Below are positions 1 to 8,616 of a stretch of DNA of 64,000 nt, one piece after another. This DNA is from JASHVB01 sp035508435. Its GTDB lineage: Bacteria > Pseudomonadota > Alphaproteobacteria > Acetobacterales > Acetobacteraceae. Made by a program: the position numbers and the translations under genes. The stretch covers positions 1-64,000 of the forward strand of contig DATJNA010000197.1 of assembly GCA_035508435.1 (NCBI GenBank), in the 5' to 3' direction. The notes beneath the pieces are model-generated. The model was not told where the DNA came from, searched no databases, and worked only from the letters and a program-made list of their open reading frames with translations. The stretch's first letter is position 1. Each line of letters starts with the position of its first letter.

Positions 1-833
1 CCGTAAAGCGACTGCACCTCGAAGTACGGAATGCCTACGATAGCGATCAATCCGAGGCCGAGCATTAGCATGATGGCTGTGGCGACGAGTTGAGGGGAGC
101 TGACCGGCCAGGGTCGGCCCCATGCCAGCCGCCCGCGCGACACAGCACAGACTGCAAACGCATAAGCAACCAGCAGCAGGCAAAGAAACAGACCAAGATA
201 GATGCTGGCGGCAAGCTGCAGAGCGACGAACAACACACACGCGGCGCCGGCCGGCAGGCTTCGCCGCCTGAGGAAATAGTCGAGCGCTACCACCGCCGGT
301 CCAATCCACAGGCGATAGACAAGCTGCACATGGTCGAACTGCGCCGCCATCGGCAGGGGGAAGGTGAAAAGAAAGGCCCCAGTCGCAGCACCCCAGGTGG
401 CCAGCCCGAGTTTGCGGAAGCTGACGAACGTGGCGATGTAGGTCAGCGCGAAGCCGGCAAGGAACCACACCCGGAACGCCGCGAGCATGTCCAGCCCGAG
501 AGCCCTCGCCAGCGCGTAAACCTCGCCGTCGCCCCAGAACGTGTCCGAAAAATTCGTCACCCGCGGCCACGGGTAAAAGAACGGCGCGTTCACGAAACTG
601 GCGGGCCGGCCATGCAGTGCGGCAGCCAGTGAGTGGTAGAAGAACTCAAGCACCGCGAGATTGAAACGCGAATCGCCGAGGTCGCCCGGAACCGCCTGGC
701 CGGTGGTATAAGGGAACAGTACCCAGCCGAGACCGATCGCCAGGAAACCGACCACCGCAAGCAGGTCCACCACCCGGCGCGACAGCGCCCGTGCTTGCAT
801 CTGATCCGCGGCTAGCAGCGCGGCATCAGTCAT
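1..833 (-). CDS. Polytopic membrane protein, GT-C-like, partial (C-terminus beyond left edge)
   Basis: Reading leftward from the ATG at 833, the frame stays open to the window edge, giving 277 residues with no stop. The protein begins MTDAALLAADQMQARALSRR. A first membrane segment follows at about residues 21-42, then a long polar loop with acidic and aromatic residues (PGDLGDSRFN, FYPWPRVTNFSD). Several more hydrophobic helices run to the end. A large first extracytoplasmic loop with conserved acids is typical of GT-C glycosyltransferases that use polyprenyl-phosphate sugars; assigning it there is inference. A family 2 glycosyltransferase lies 54 bases upstream on the same strand, which fits a lipid-linked sugar donor/acceptor pair. 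A GGAAG sequence precedes the start. Exact function unknown. Confidence 0.75.
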   Translation of the reverse strand, partial: MTDAALLAADQMQARALSRRVVDLLAVVGFLAIGLGWVLFPYTTGQAVPGDLGDSRFNLAVLEFFYHSLAAALHGRPASFVNAPFFYPWPRVTNFSDTFWGDGEVYALARALGLDMLAAFRVWFLAGFALTYIATFVSFRKLGLATWGAATGAFLFTFPLPMAAQFDHVQLVYRLWIGPAVVALDYFLRRRSLPAGAACVLFVALQLAASIYLGLFLCLLLVAYAFAVCAVSRGRLAWGRPWPVSSPQLVATAIMLMLGLGLIAIVGIPYFEVQSLY

Positions 834-887
834 TCCGGGACTTCCGGCAGGGACGATACCGCCTGTTCCGTTCGCCAGTTGACATCT

Positions 888-1580
888 TCAACGGAACAGA
901 TTATATTTGAGAATACACCAAAGCGCGCGAAAGCCGTCCTTCCACCCGATCTTTTTGCCTTCCTCATACGTGCGGCCATAATACGATATCCCCACCTCGT
1001 AGATGCGGCATCGCAGCTTGGCCACCTTCGCGGTTATCTCCGGCTCAAAACCAAACCGGTCCTCCTCCAGCTCGATCGACTGGATGATCTGCCGTCGAAA
1101 CACCTTGTAGCAGGTTTCCATATCGGTCAGGTTGAGATTGGTGAGCGCGTTCGAGAGCAGCGTCAGAAATCCGTTGCCGACACGGTGCCAGAAATACAGC
1201 ACCCGATGCGGTTCGCCGCCGAGGAACCGCGACCCGAACACGACATCTGCCTTGTTGTCGACGATCGGCTTGAGCAAATGCGGATACTCGGCCGGATCAT
1301 ATTCAAGATCGGCATCCTGGATCAGCACAATGTCGCCGCGCGCCGCCTGGATTCCGGTGCGCAGCGCAGCCCCCTTGCCGCGGTTCACCTCATGATAAAT
1401 CACCCGATCGACAACGGCCTCGATATCGCGATCGCGCAGCAGCTCGCGGGTGCCGTCGGTGGAGCAATCGTCAACAACAATGATCTCCTTGTCGCTCGGC
1501 GATGCCGCCCGTACCGCCGCGACGACACTCTCGATCGTCTCGCGCTCGTTGTAGCACGGTACAATTACCGACAGCAGCAT
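888..1580 (-). CDS. Family 2 glycosyltransferase (DPM1/polyprenyl-phosphate type)
   Basis: The 230-residue protein starts MLLSVIVPCYNE, the usual opening of GT2 enzymes that glycosylate dolichyl or undecaprenyl phosphate. Visible motifs are DDCSTDGT (nucleotide-sugar binding), QDADLEYDP (DxD metal site), FGSRFLGG, and METCYKVFRR followed by FGFEPEITAKV. It lacks the C-terminal membrane helices of GtrB-like members, so it is probably cytoplasmic or peripheral. I chose the ATG at 1580; a GTG at 1601 would add MPHECRH, which does not resemble the family. It probably makes a polyprenyl-phosphate sugar used by the membrane protein encoded immediately downstream. The sugar is unknown. Confidence 0.9.
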   Translation of the reverse strand: MLLSVIVPCYNERETIESVVAAVRAASPSDKEIIVVDDCSTDGTRELLRDRDIEAVVDRVIYHEVNRGKGAALRTGIQAARGDIVLIQDADLEYDPAEYPHLLKPIVDNKADVVFGSRFLGGEPHRVLYFWHRVGNGFLTLLSNALTNLNLTDMETCYKVFRRQIIQSIELEEDRFGFEPEITAKVAKLRCRIYEVGISYYGRTYEEGKKIGWKDGFRALWCILKYNLFR

Positions 1581-2088
1581 GTGACGACATTCATGCGGCA
1601 CGCCGCGTGGCGGTGCGCGGTTGACGCGCCATCAGGAAACCAGGTCCCGGGACGACAGTCCGCGGGACGGCAAACTGCCGCATGTTCAAGCCTTACCGTG
1701 GTTGATCGAGTCTTGCGAAGACGTGCCGTTTGGTAGCGAGGCATCGGCTCCCTACCACGTGCTCTGATCAACGCTCAAGAGGGTCCGGGCGTGCCAGACC
1801 CACCGGGCCGATCCACAATGTTCCTGCGATGGTGACACCACGGCGTCGCTGTCGATCGCCGCCGGCAACACAGGGCCGCGAGTCGATCCGAACGCACCCT
1901 TGCCCGACATCGCCCTATCAAACACCGGCAGAGTGGCCGCGAACGCGCATCGCCCTCTCGCTATGGAAGAAGCGCTCTGTCGTTATGATGAGTGTAAGCG
2001 TGCGGCCGCTCGCCTGGCTCCTGGGTGGTCATGGCGGTCCGGCGATCCTCGAGATGCCCGCAATGGCCGTCGCCGCAGGGCAGCGAAT
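1581..2088. other. Intergenic stretch, no gene recognised
   Basis: About 500 bases between two minus-strand genes. Short open frames exist on both strands, but none has family-like composition or a convincing ribosome binding site. It probably carries the promoter of the downstream glycosyltransferase. No repeat or clear hairpin was recognised. Confidence 0.5.
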
Positions 2089-3375
2089 CTAACGCGGCAG
2101 CCAACCGCTCCGCAGCACGCATCCCGCCACCGCCGCCACGCCGATCGCGCCCAGTGCGATTCGCTGTAGCATGGTCCGGTCGCAATCGCGGATGCGGCGC
2201 TCGATGCCCAGCAGTTCGCCATGCGCCGCGGCGGCACGTGCCAGCATCGCCAGTGCCGCCACCGGCAGCAGGTACGGATCCAGCAGCAGGCTGGCCGCGA
2301 CCGTCACCGACAGGGCCACGCGCAGCACGCCGCCGGTGCCGCGCAGGTCGCGTGCGACGACGGCCGCTGCCGCCGCCACTGAGAAAAGCTGCAGCACGCT
2401 CTCGACCGCGACCGGACGCAGGCTGAGCCAGCCCGCATCGGCCGAGACCAATGGCACGCCGCAGCCACACAGGAACACGAGCAACAGCCCGAGGAAGGCG
2501 CCGCGCCCCGCTCGCGCATCGGGGCCGAGCACGCCGAACGCCGCCAGGCCCGTCGCCAGCATGCAGGCACACAGCACCCAGTTCGCCAACGGCACGGTCC
2601 AGGGCAGCCAAGGGGGCAGCGGCAACAGCCCATCCACCGCCGCGCCGCCCGGCAACGGCCGCCCGCCATGCAGCCACCACACGATCACCGGCACCGCCAG
2701 GATCACCGCACCGATGCTGCCCATCAGCCAGGCCCGCAGCAACGGCGTCTTCTCGCGCGCCAGTATCAACGACGCGCCGACGAGACCGAACAGGCCCCAT
2801 AGCGCGACCTCTGGCTGGACGTCGCATATCACCCCCAGCAGGGCCACCGCGGCGCCACGCCAACCCTCCAGCATCAGGGCGATCGACAGCAACAACAAGG
2901 CAACGGCCACCCCTTCGGTAGGCAACGACCCGCCAAAGGCAGCGATGCCCGACGCCAGTGCAGGGCCACTCACCGGCCACGCCAGCCCGACCAGCAGCGC
3001 GACGGCCGCCAGCCCTCCGACCTCCGATGCGCCCAGCAGCGCGGCAGCCCGCACCATGGCAACGCAGGCGACCGCCATCGCCAGCGCGGCGAGACAGAAC
3101 GATGCCGACGGGCTCACGCCGCCTGACAGCCAGAAGGCCAGCGGTGAGGCCAGGCCCGCGGGCGGCGGCACCGATGCCGTCCCTGCCCCTGGCACAAGCC
3201 ACGACAGATGCGCGGCATCGTTGCCAATCCCGTCCACCGCCAGCAACAGCAGCGCCGCCGCTCCCGCCGCGGCCAGCCACACGGCGCGACCGCGCGACTC
3301 GACGGCATCACGGGCGCGACCAGGGTTGGTCGCGGCGGCCTCCCAGCCCCGCATTGTGGCGGGCAGCACTGCCAT
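2089..3375 (-). CDS. Polytopic membrane protein of unknown function
   Basis: The 428-residue protein starts at the ATG at 3375 and is strongly hydrophobic, with roughly ten Ala/Leu/Val-rich helices, for example around residues 32-46, 95-112, 125-142 and 205-222. A loop between helices (residues 48-78) contains the polar stretch GNDAAHLSWLVPGAGT and then Pro-rich sequence. The C-terminal end LRSGWLPR is basic. No catalytic signature was recognised. It lies on the same strand as, but about 500 bases upstream of, the glycosyltransferase pair, so a role in envelope polymer assembly or export is only a guess. The high-GC composition produces long overlapping open frames on both strands; this one is preferred for its coherent membrane topology. 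Confidence 0.65.
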   Translation of the reverse strand: MAVLPATMRGWEAAATNPGRARDAVESRGRAVWLAAAGAAALLLLAVDGIGNDAAHLSWLVPGAGTASVPPPAGLASPLAFWLSGGVSPSASFCLAALAMAVACVAMVRAAALLGASEVGGLAAVALLVGLAWPVSGPALASGIAAFGGSLPTEGVAVALLLLSIALMLEGWRGAAVALLGVICDVQPEVALWGLFGLVGASLILAREKTPLLRAWLMGSIGAVILAVPVIVWWLHGGRPLPGGAAVDGLLPLPPWLPWTVPLANWVLCACMLATGLAAFGVLGPDARAGRGAFLGLLLVFLCGCGVPLVSADAGWLSLRPVAVESVLQLFSVAAAAAVVARDLRGTGGVLRVALSVTVAASLLLDPYLLPVAALAMLARAAAAHGELLGIERRIRDCDRTMLQRIALGAIGVAAVAGCVLRSGWLPR

Positions 3376-3566
3376 GGACCGGTCTCCTCCCGAACGCTCG
3401 CCTGATCCGCTGGAATCTTGTCATGCGCAAGCCAGCCGGCGGCTCACGATGGCGCGCACACTGGCTGCACTCGCGGGATGGTGTGATGACGCGCAGCGGA
3501 CCGCCCCAATCCCTGTCAGACGCCGCGGGTGATTGGCGCGCGGCCTCGCTGCCAAGGCGGTGCCCG

Positions 3567-3698
3567 CCGCCGATTGGGCCTGGGGACGGCGCCCGGCCGG
3601 CGCCGATTGGGCCTGGGGACGGCGCCCGGCCGGCGCTGATCGGGCCTGGAGCCGGCGCTCGGCCGGCGCCGATTGGGCCGCTGATTGGGCTTGCGGCC
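3567..3698. repeat. 33-bp minisatellite, about 3.5 copies
   Basis: Copies begin at 3567, 3600, 3633 and 3666 (the last is partial). The core of each unit is GATTGGGCCTGGGGACGGC or a near match, followed by GCCCGGCCG. Copies 1 and 2 are almost identical; copy 3 has several substitutions; copy 4 diverges after GATTGGGCC. It lies in the 350-base gap between the divergent genes starting at 3375 and 3726, directly upstream of the ATP-grasp gene. The period is a multiple of three and the frame is open, so an N-terminal Pro/Gly-rich extension cannot be fully excluded. Confidence 0.85.
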
Positions 3699-3725
3699 GG
3701 GAACGCAACAAGACAGCCTCCCGCC

Positions 3726-6233
3726 ATGGCGCTGGACGAAATGGTCGATGGCAAAGGCGGGCTCCGCGCTCACTGGCGGAACCTCCTCGGCGTGCTGACG
3801 GGGCTCGGCCGCCCCACCCTCGTCGAGCGCACGCAGCGTCTGGAACGCATCGCCGCCGAGGAAGGCGTCTCCACCTTGCTCCCCGGCGCGCCGCCCGATC
3901 CGTGGCGGTTCGATCCGATCCCCGTGCTGCTGCCGCAGGCGGAGTTTGCCCACCTTGCGACTGGGCTGGCGCAACGGGCGCGTTTGCTCGATGCGGTGCT
4001 GACGGATCTCTACGGCCCGCAGCGTCTGTTGGCCGAGGGCCGGCTGCCGCCCGCCCTGGTTTACGCCAATCCAGGGTTCCTGCGTCCCTGCCACACCGTG
4101 GACGGCAACGTGCCGCCCCAGGGCGCCGGCTTGCTCCAGTTTTACGCCGCCGAACTGGTGCGCGGCCCCGACGGCGCCTGGCGCGTGCTGACCGACCGCA
4201 CCGGCTGGCCCAACGGCCTGGCCCACGCATTGGAGAACCGCCGCCGGCTCGGGCGCATCCTGCCGGAACTGTTCTCGGCCCAGCTGCTCTGTCCGCTGCA
4301 GCATTTTGCCGAGCTGTGGCAGGATGCGCTGCACCGTCTGGTGCCGCCCAGCGATGAGCAACCCGGCGGCGTGGCCCTGCTGACCCCCGGCCACGTCGAC
4401 TCCGACTGGTTCGGCCACGTGCTGCTGGCGCGCGAGTTGTCCTGCGCGCTGGTGGAAAGCGGCGACCTGACCGTGCGCGGCGGCCGCCTTTATCTGAAGA
4501 CGCTGCGCGGCCTGCAGCCGATCGGTGTGCTGCTGAGCGGCGAGGCTGGCATCCGCATCGATCCGCTGGAACTCGCGCCCGACGCCGTCGGCGTGCCCGG
4601 ACTGCTGGAAGTGGCGCGCGAGGGCAACGTGCGCATCGTCAACCACCCCGGCACCGGCCTCGCCGAGGCCCCCGCGCTGGCGGCCTTCCTTCCCGCACTC
4701 GCCGACCGCCTGTTGGGCGAGACGCTGCTGCTGCCGGGGGTGCCGACCCATTGGCTCGCCGACCCCGAGAAGCGCGACGCCGTGCTGCGCGATCCGGACG
4801 CGTGGCTGGTCCGGGCGGCGCTGGATGCCAACGCCCCGCCGATGGCGCCGGCCAGCCTGCCGGAACCGGCGCGCAGTGGCTTGCTGGCCCGGATCGCCGG
4901 CGGCGGGGAAAAATACGTGGCGCGGGCGCCGGTCTCACCGTCCGCCGCGCCCTGCCTGGACGGTGGCCAGCTCGTGCCGCGTCCGCTCGTCATCCGATTG
5001 TTCCTGGCGCAGGTGGACGGCGCCTGGCGTGTCATGCCCGGCGGCCTGGGCTGCGCTTTGCCCGACGGGGCCGCGGCCTGGCCGATCGCGGCGCCGGGCC
5101 TTGCCAAGGACATCTGGGTGCTGGCGCAGGATCCGATGGACATCGCCGGCCCCCCCGCCCTGCGGGCGCCAGCGATGGCAATCCGTCGCACCACGGGCGA
5201 CCTGCCCAGCCGCGCGGCGGACAATTTCTTCTGGCTGGGCCGCTACCTCGAGCGGCTGGAGGGCGCCGCCCGCCTGCTGCGCGCCGCCATGACGCGCCTC
5301 GCCCGCCCGTCCCCGGCGCCGCACGAAATGGCGGAACTACAGGTGCTGACCGCCTGCCTGACCCAGGCCGGCGTGCTGAATGCCGAGACCGTTGCCGGCC
5401 TCAGCCTGCCACGGCTGACCGAGGCACTGCTGCGCGCGACCGCACCCTGGGGCGCCATCCATGCCATGATCGGCCAGGTCTCGCGCATCGCCGGACTGCT
5501 GCGCGACCGCGTCACCGGCGAAATGCACGCGATGATGGCCGGCGGCCTGCACGAGCTCGAGGACGCGCTGGCAACCATCCGCCCGCAGCAAGATGGACGG
5601 CAATTGGACGGCGCCGCCTCGGCGCTGCTGCGCGTGCTGGCCTTCGCCGCCACAGTGGCCGGCCTGGCCGCGGAGAACATGGTGCGCGGCGGCGGCCGAT
5701 TGTTTCTGGATCTCGGGCGGCGAGTGGAGCGCGCGCAGTCGGTGGCCGACCAGCTCGCCTGCGCCCTGGAACTGCCCGGCGCGGACACCCAGCCGGCACG
5801 GGTAGAGCATGGGCTGCGGCTGGCGCTGGAGCTGTGCGACTCGGTGATCACCTACCGCGGCCGCTACGCGGGCGTGCTGCAGCCGGCGCCCGCGCTGGAC
5901 CTCGTGCTGGCGGACGAGGGCAACCCGCGCGGACTGGCCTTCCAGCTCGTCGCCGCCGCCAGCTTGTTGCAGCAGATCGCCGGGACGCAGGACACGTCAC
6001 TGGCCGGTCTGGCGACGGCGCTGCGCGAGGAGGCCGAGGCGATGGTGCGCGGCGTCGAGACCGCCCCAGACCAGGCGCGCGCCGCGACCCTGCTGCCGCC
6101 GCGGCTGCGGGCATTGCGCGATGCGGTGGCAGAACTGTCAGATCGGCTGTCGCGGCGGTATTTCGCGCTGCTGCCGACCGCGCGCAGCGTGGGCGTGGAG
6201 GCGGAGGCGCCGGCGTTGCGCGGGGCAGCGTGA
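3726..6233 (+). CDS. Circularly permuted ATP-grasp / alpha-E fusion protein
   Basis: An 835-residue protein. The N-terminal two thirds is a circularly permuted ATP-grasp (DUF404/DUF407 type), with the family stretches DLYGPQRLLAEGRLPP, NPGFLRPCHTVDGN, LTDRTGWPNGLAHALENRR and VALLTPGHVDSDW. From about residue 495 it becomes the helical alpha-E (DUF403) domain, starting SRAADNFFWLGRYLERLEG. In many genomes the two domains are separate neighbours; here they are fused. The family is predicted to perform ATP-dependent peptide ligation and occurs beside transglutaminase-like genes, as here (next start 28 bases downstream). I chose the ATG at 3726 (MALDEMVDGKGG). The frame is open further upstream, but that part is the 33-bp minisatellite and antisense to another gene. 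Confidence 0.92.
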   Translation: MALDEMVDGKGGLRAHWRNLLGVLTGLGRPTLVERTQRLERIAAEEGVSTLLPGAPPDPWRFDPIPVLLPQAEFAHLATGLAQRARLLDAVLTDLYGPQRLLAEGRLPPALVYANPGFLRPCHTVDGNVPPQGAGLLQFYAAELVRGPDGAWRVLTDRTGWPNGLAHALENRRRLGRILPELFSAQLLCPLQHFAELWQDALHRLVPPSDEQPGGVALLTPGHVDSDWFGHVLLARELSCALVESGDLTVRGGRLYLKTLRGLQPIGVLLSGEAGIRIDPLELAPDAVGVPGLLEVAREGNVRIVNHPGTGLAEAPALAAFLPALADRLLGETLLLPGVPTHWLADPEKRDAVLRDPDAWLVRAALDANAPPMAPASLPEPARSGLLARIAGGGEKYVARAPVSPSAAPCLDGGQLVPRPLVIRLFLAQVDGAWRVMPGGLGCALPDGAAAWPIAAPGLAKDIWVLAQDPMDIAGPPALRAPAMAIRRTTGDLPSRAADNFFWLGRYLERLEGAARLLRAAMTRLARPSPAPHEMAELQVLTACLTQAGVLNAETVAGLSLPRLTEALLRATAPWGAIHAMIGQVSRIAGLLRDRVTGEMHAMMAGGLHELEDALATIRPQQDGRQLDGAASALLRVLAFAATVAGLAAENMVRGGGRLFLDLGRRVERAQSVADQLACALELPGADTQPARVEHGLRLALELCDSVITYRGRYAGVLQPAPALDLVLADEGNPRGLAFQLVAAASLLQQIAGTQDTSLAGLATALREEAEAMVRGVETAPDQARAATLLPPRLRALRDAVAELSDRLSRRYFALLPTARSVGVEAEAPALRGAA

Positions 6234-6261
6234 TCGGGAGGGGGAGCGTTCACAGTCGGTC

Positions 6262-7146
6262 ATGATCTACCGCGTCCGGCATCTCACCAGTTACGAGTAC
6301 CAGGCGCCGGTGGCGCTCAGCGCCCATCTCGCACATCTGCTGCCGCGGCAACTGCCGGTGCAGCGCGTGCTGTCGGCGCGGGTGACGGCAACTCCTGCCG
6401 CCTCCTGGCGGCGCGACCGCCGCGACCATTTCGGCAACGACGTCACCTGGCTGTTCTTCGACACCGCGCACGCGAACCTCGCCGTCACCGGCGAGGCGGT
6501 GGTAGACGTCAGCTTCCCCGATCCGCCGCCGCCCGAGACAACGCTGCCCTGGGACTCGCTTCGCGTCACCGCACGCCGTGGCGGCCCCGATGCGTGGCAG
6601 CCGGCCGAGTTCCTGTTCGACAGCCCCCTCGCCCCTGCCGACGCCGCTGCCGCGGCCTATGCCGCCCCCAGTTTCCCGCCAGGACGCCCTGCCTTGTCCG
6701 CGCTCCTGGAGTTGAATGCGCGGATCCGGCGAGACTTCACCTTCCGTCCCGGCGTCACCACCACCTCCACCACGATCCCTGAGGTGCTGAGCAGGAGGGA
6801 AGGTGTCTGCCAGGATTTCGCCCACCTGATGATCGGTGCCCTGCGCGGGCTGGGAGTGCCGGCGCGCTACGTCTCGGGCTACATTCGCACTCGCGCACCG
6901 ACTGATGGCGTGCGCCGGCTGGGGGCCGACCAGTCGCACGCCTGGGTGGGATGCTGGCTCGGGCCAGAGCATGGCTGGATCGACCTCGACCCCACCAACG
7001 GGCTGGTGGTGAAGGAAGAGCATGTCGTGCTCGGCTGGGGTCGCGATTTCCGCGACGTGACCCCTTTGCGAGGCGTGATCCTCGGCGGCCCGGAACATGA
7101 ACTGTCTGTGCGCGTGGAGCTTGAACCGCAGCAAATGGTGGCGTGA
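6262..7146 (+). CDS. Transglutaminase-like cysteine peptidase/ligase
   Basis: A 294-residue protein starting MIYRVRHLTSYEYQAPV, the typical opening of the bacterial transglutaminase N-terminal beta domain. The catalytic core carries the papain-like triad: Cys in REGVCQDFAHLMIG, His in DQSHAWVGCWL and Asp in GWIDLDPTNG. No signal peptide is evident, so it is presumably cytoplasmic. It follows the ATP-grasp/alpha-E gene by 28 bases and is clearly co-transcribed. Family context suggests the three genes cooperate in making or hydrolysing an amide-linked peptide product. Substrate unknown. Confidence 0.92.
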   Translation: MIYRVRHLTSYEYQAPVALSAHLAHLLPRQLPVQRVLSARVTATPAASWRRDRRDHFGNDVTWLFFDTAHANLAVTGEAVVDVSFPDPPPPETTLPWDSLRVTARRGGPDAWQPAEFLFDSPLAPADAAAAAYAAPSFPPGRPALSALLELNARIRRDFTFRPGVTTTSTTIPEVLSRREGVCQDFAHLMIGALRGLGVPARYVSGYIRTRAPTDGVRRLGADQSHAWVGCWLGPEHGWIDLDPTNGLVVKEEHVVLGWGRDFRDVTPLRGVILGGPEHELSVRVELEPQQMVA

Positions 7147-7171
7147 ACGCCATCTCCTGACTCGCCCCTTC

Positions 7172-7309
7172 TGTCATTGCGGGGCCCCGCCGGGGCCGCA
7201 GCAACCTCGTTCCGACGAACGCGCGGACGTCCGTGCGCTTGCTTGGAACGAGGTTGCTGCGTCCCCCTTTCGGTGCCTCGCTCGGCCCCTTCGGCACCTC
7301 GCAATGACA
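7172..7309. repeat. Palindromic intergenic element, copy A
   Basis: A 138-base element bounded by TGTCATTGCGGGGC on the left and CACCTCGCAATGACA on the right. Inside it, 7198-7213 (GCAGCAACCTCGTTCC) and 7245-7260 (its exact complement, reversed) form a perfect 16-bp inverted repeat. It sits between the two transglutaminase genes within what is otherwise an operon. Four related elements occur in this window, at about 15176, 37244, 38255 and 62776. Confidence 0.9.
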
Positions 7310-7335
7310 AGGGATGACAGTGCACAGGCAGGCCA

Positions 7336-8316
7336 ATGACCATTCTCGAAGTCGTACACCGCACGCAGTATCGTTACGCCGACACGGTGACGTTCGGCGA
7401 CCACCGCATGATGATGCGCCCGCGCGACAGCCACGATCTGCGGCTGATCGATACCGGCCTGATCATCTCCCCGGCGGCCACGGTGCGCTGGCTGCACGAC
7501 GTGTTCGGCAACTCGGTGGCGATGGCACGTTTCTCGGAGCCAGGCACCGAACTGCTGGTGGAATCATCCTTTCGTTTCCAGCACTATCCGCTGCCGGCCG
7601 AGGAGGTGAGGCTCGAGGATTACGCCCAGCATTATCCATTCAGCTATGACGCGGAGGAGATTCCCGATCTCGGCCGCACGGTCGAACGGCACTATCCCGA
7701 TCCGGAGCATAAGATCGACCTCTGGGCACGCGGCTTCGTCGACGCGGCGCCGGATCACGCCACGATGGCGGTGCTGGTGGCGATGACCGAGGCGATCAAG
7801 CAGCGATTCACATATAACCCACGCGACGAGATGGGAACGCAGGATCCGTTGCTGACCTTGGAGACCGGCACCGGCACGTGTCGCGACTATGCCCTGTTCT
7901 TGATGGAAGCAGCTCGCAGCCTTGGCTTCGCGGCGCGCTTCGTCTCCGGGTATTTGTATGATGAAAGCCTGATCGGCGGCGCGGCGTTCGACCTGGTGGG
8001 CGGCGGCGCAACCCATGCCTGGGCCGAGATCTATCTGCCGGGCGCCGGATGGGTGGAATTCGATCCAACCAACGCGTTGATCGGCGGCCGCAACCTGATC
8101 CGCGTCGCGGTGACACGCGATCCTCGGCAGGCGATTCCGTTGTCCGGTACATTCACTGGAAAGACCGGCGATTATCTCGGGATGGACGTGACGGTCGAGA
8201 TCACCGTGGACACCGAGCAAGGTGAGGAACGCGCGGCCGCCGCCGGCCCAGCTCTGCCGCCGCCAACTACCGCCTCAGGCCAACCTCTCATGGATCAGGC
8301 CAAGAGCACCGGGTAA
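7336..8316 (+). CDS. Transglutaminase family protein (second copy)
   Basis: A 326-residue protein beginning MTILEVVHRTQYRYADTV. It has the N-terminal beta domain followed by the transglutaminase core: catalytic Cys in GTGTCRDYALFLMEAARS, His in GGATHAWAEIYL and Asp in WVEFDPTNALIGG. It is paralogous to, but clearly distinct from, the preceding transglutaminase; in particular its insert FSYDAEEIPDLGRTVERHYPD belongs to another subgroup. The C-terminal 40 residues after TVEITVDTEQ are Ala/Pro-rich and probably disordered. It is the third gene of the ATP-grasp/alpha-E cluster, separated from the second by palindromic element A, which could act as an RNA processing or attenuation point (inference). 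Confidence 0.9.
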   Translation: MTILEVVHRTQYRYADTVTFGDHRMMMRPRDSHDLRLIDTGLIISPAATVRWLHDVFGNSVAMARFSEPGTELLVESSFRFQHYPLPAEEVRLEDYAQHYPFSYDAEEIPDLGRTVERHYPDPEHKIDLWARGFVDAAPDHATMAVLVAMTEAIKQRFTYNPRDEMGTQDPLLTLETGTGTCRDYALFLMEAARSLGFAARFVSGYLYDESLIGGAAFDLVGGGATHAWAEIYLPGAGWVEFDPTNALIGGRNLIRVAVTRDPRQAIPLSGTFTGKTGDYLGMDVTVEITVDTEQGEERAAAAGPALPPPTTASGQPLMDQAKSTG

Positions 8317-8401
8317 CTCGCGCCCGCGGCCGGGCGCCTGCCCGGCCGGACAAGGAAATTCGGCAAACCATTATCTCAGCGGCAGCGAAACGAGACGCCG
8401 C

Positions 8402-8492
8402 GGTGACATGCCAAACGCCTCGATGGCAAACGCCTCGATGCCAAACGCCTCGATGTCATTTCAATCTTGCGGTGACACGCCAAACGCCTCGA
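8402..8492. repeat. 15-bp tandem repeat cluster
   Basis: Three head-to-tail units of ATGCCAAACGCCTCG lie at 8408, 8423 (one mismatch) and 8438. The leading GGTGACA plus one more near-identical unit recurs at 8471-8491. It lies in the 300-base gap between the second transglutaminase gene and the cysteine desulfurase. No spacers of CRISPR type. Confidence 0.85.
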
Positions 8493-8518
8493 CGCCGCCA
8501 CCCGTCCGGTCTCCGCCC

Positions 8519-8578
8519 CGACCATCGGCCCGACCATCGGCCCGACCATCGGCCCCACAATCGGCCGCACAATCCGCC
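8519..8578. repeat. 12-bp tandem repeat, five copies
   Basis: Five consecutive 12-base units: three identical CGACCATCGGCC units from 8519, then CCACAATCGGCC and GCACAATCCGCC. It ends 38 bases before the cysteine desulfurase start codon, so it lies in that gene's upstream region. Confidence 0.85.
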
Positions 8579-8616
8579 CCTTGGCATTGCCGCCCACCCG
8601 GACCCACATTCCGGTC

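Noticed and set aside
2958..3725. In-frame extension of the ATP-grasp protein upstream of 3726, including the 33-bp repeat
   Set aside because: It overlaps antisense sequence of the membrane protein gene and has Arg/Pro-rich composition unlike the family N-terminus; the ATG at 3726 starts at the usual place.
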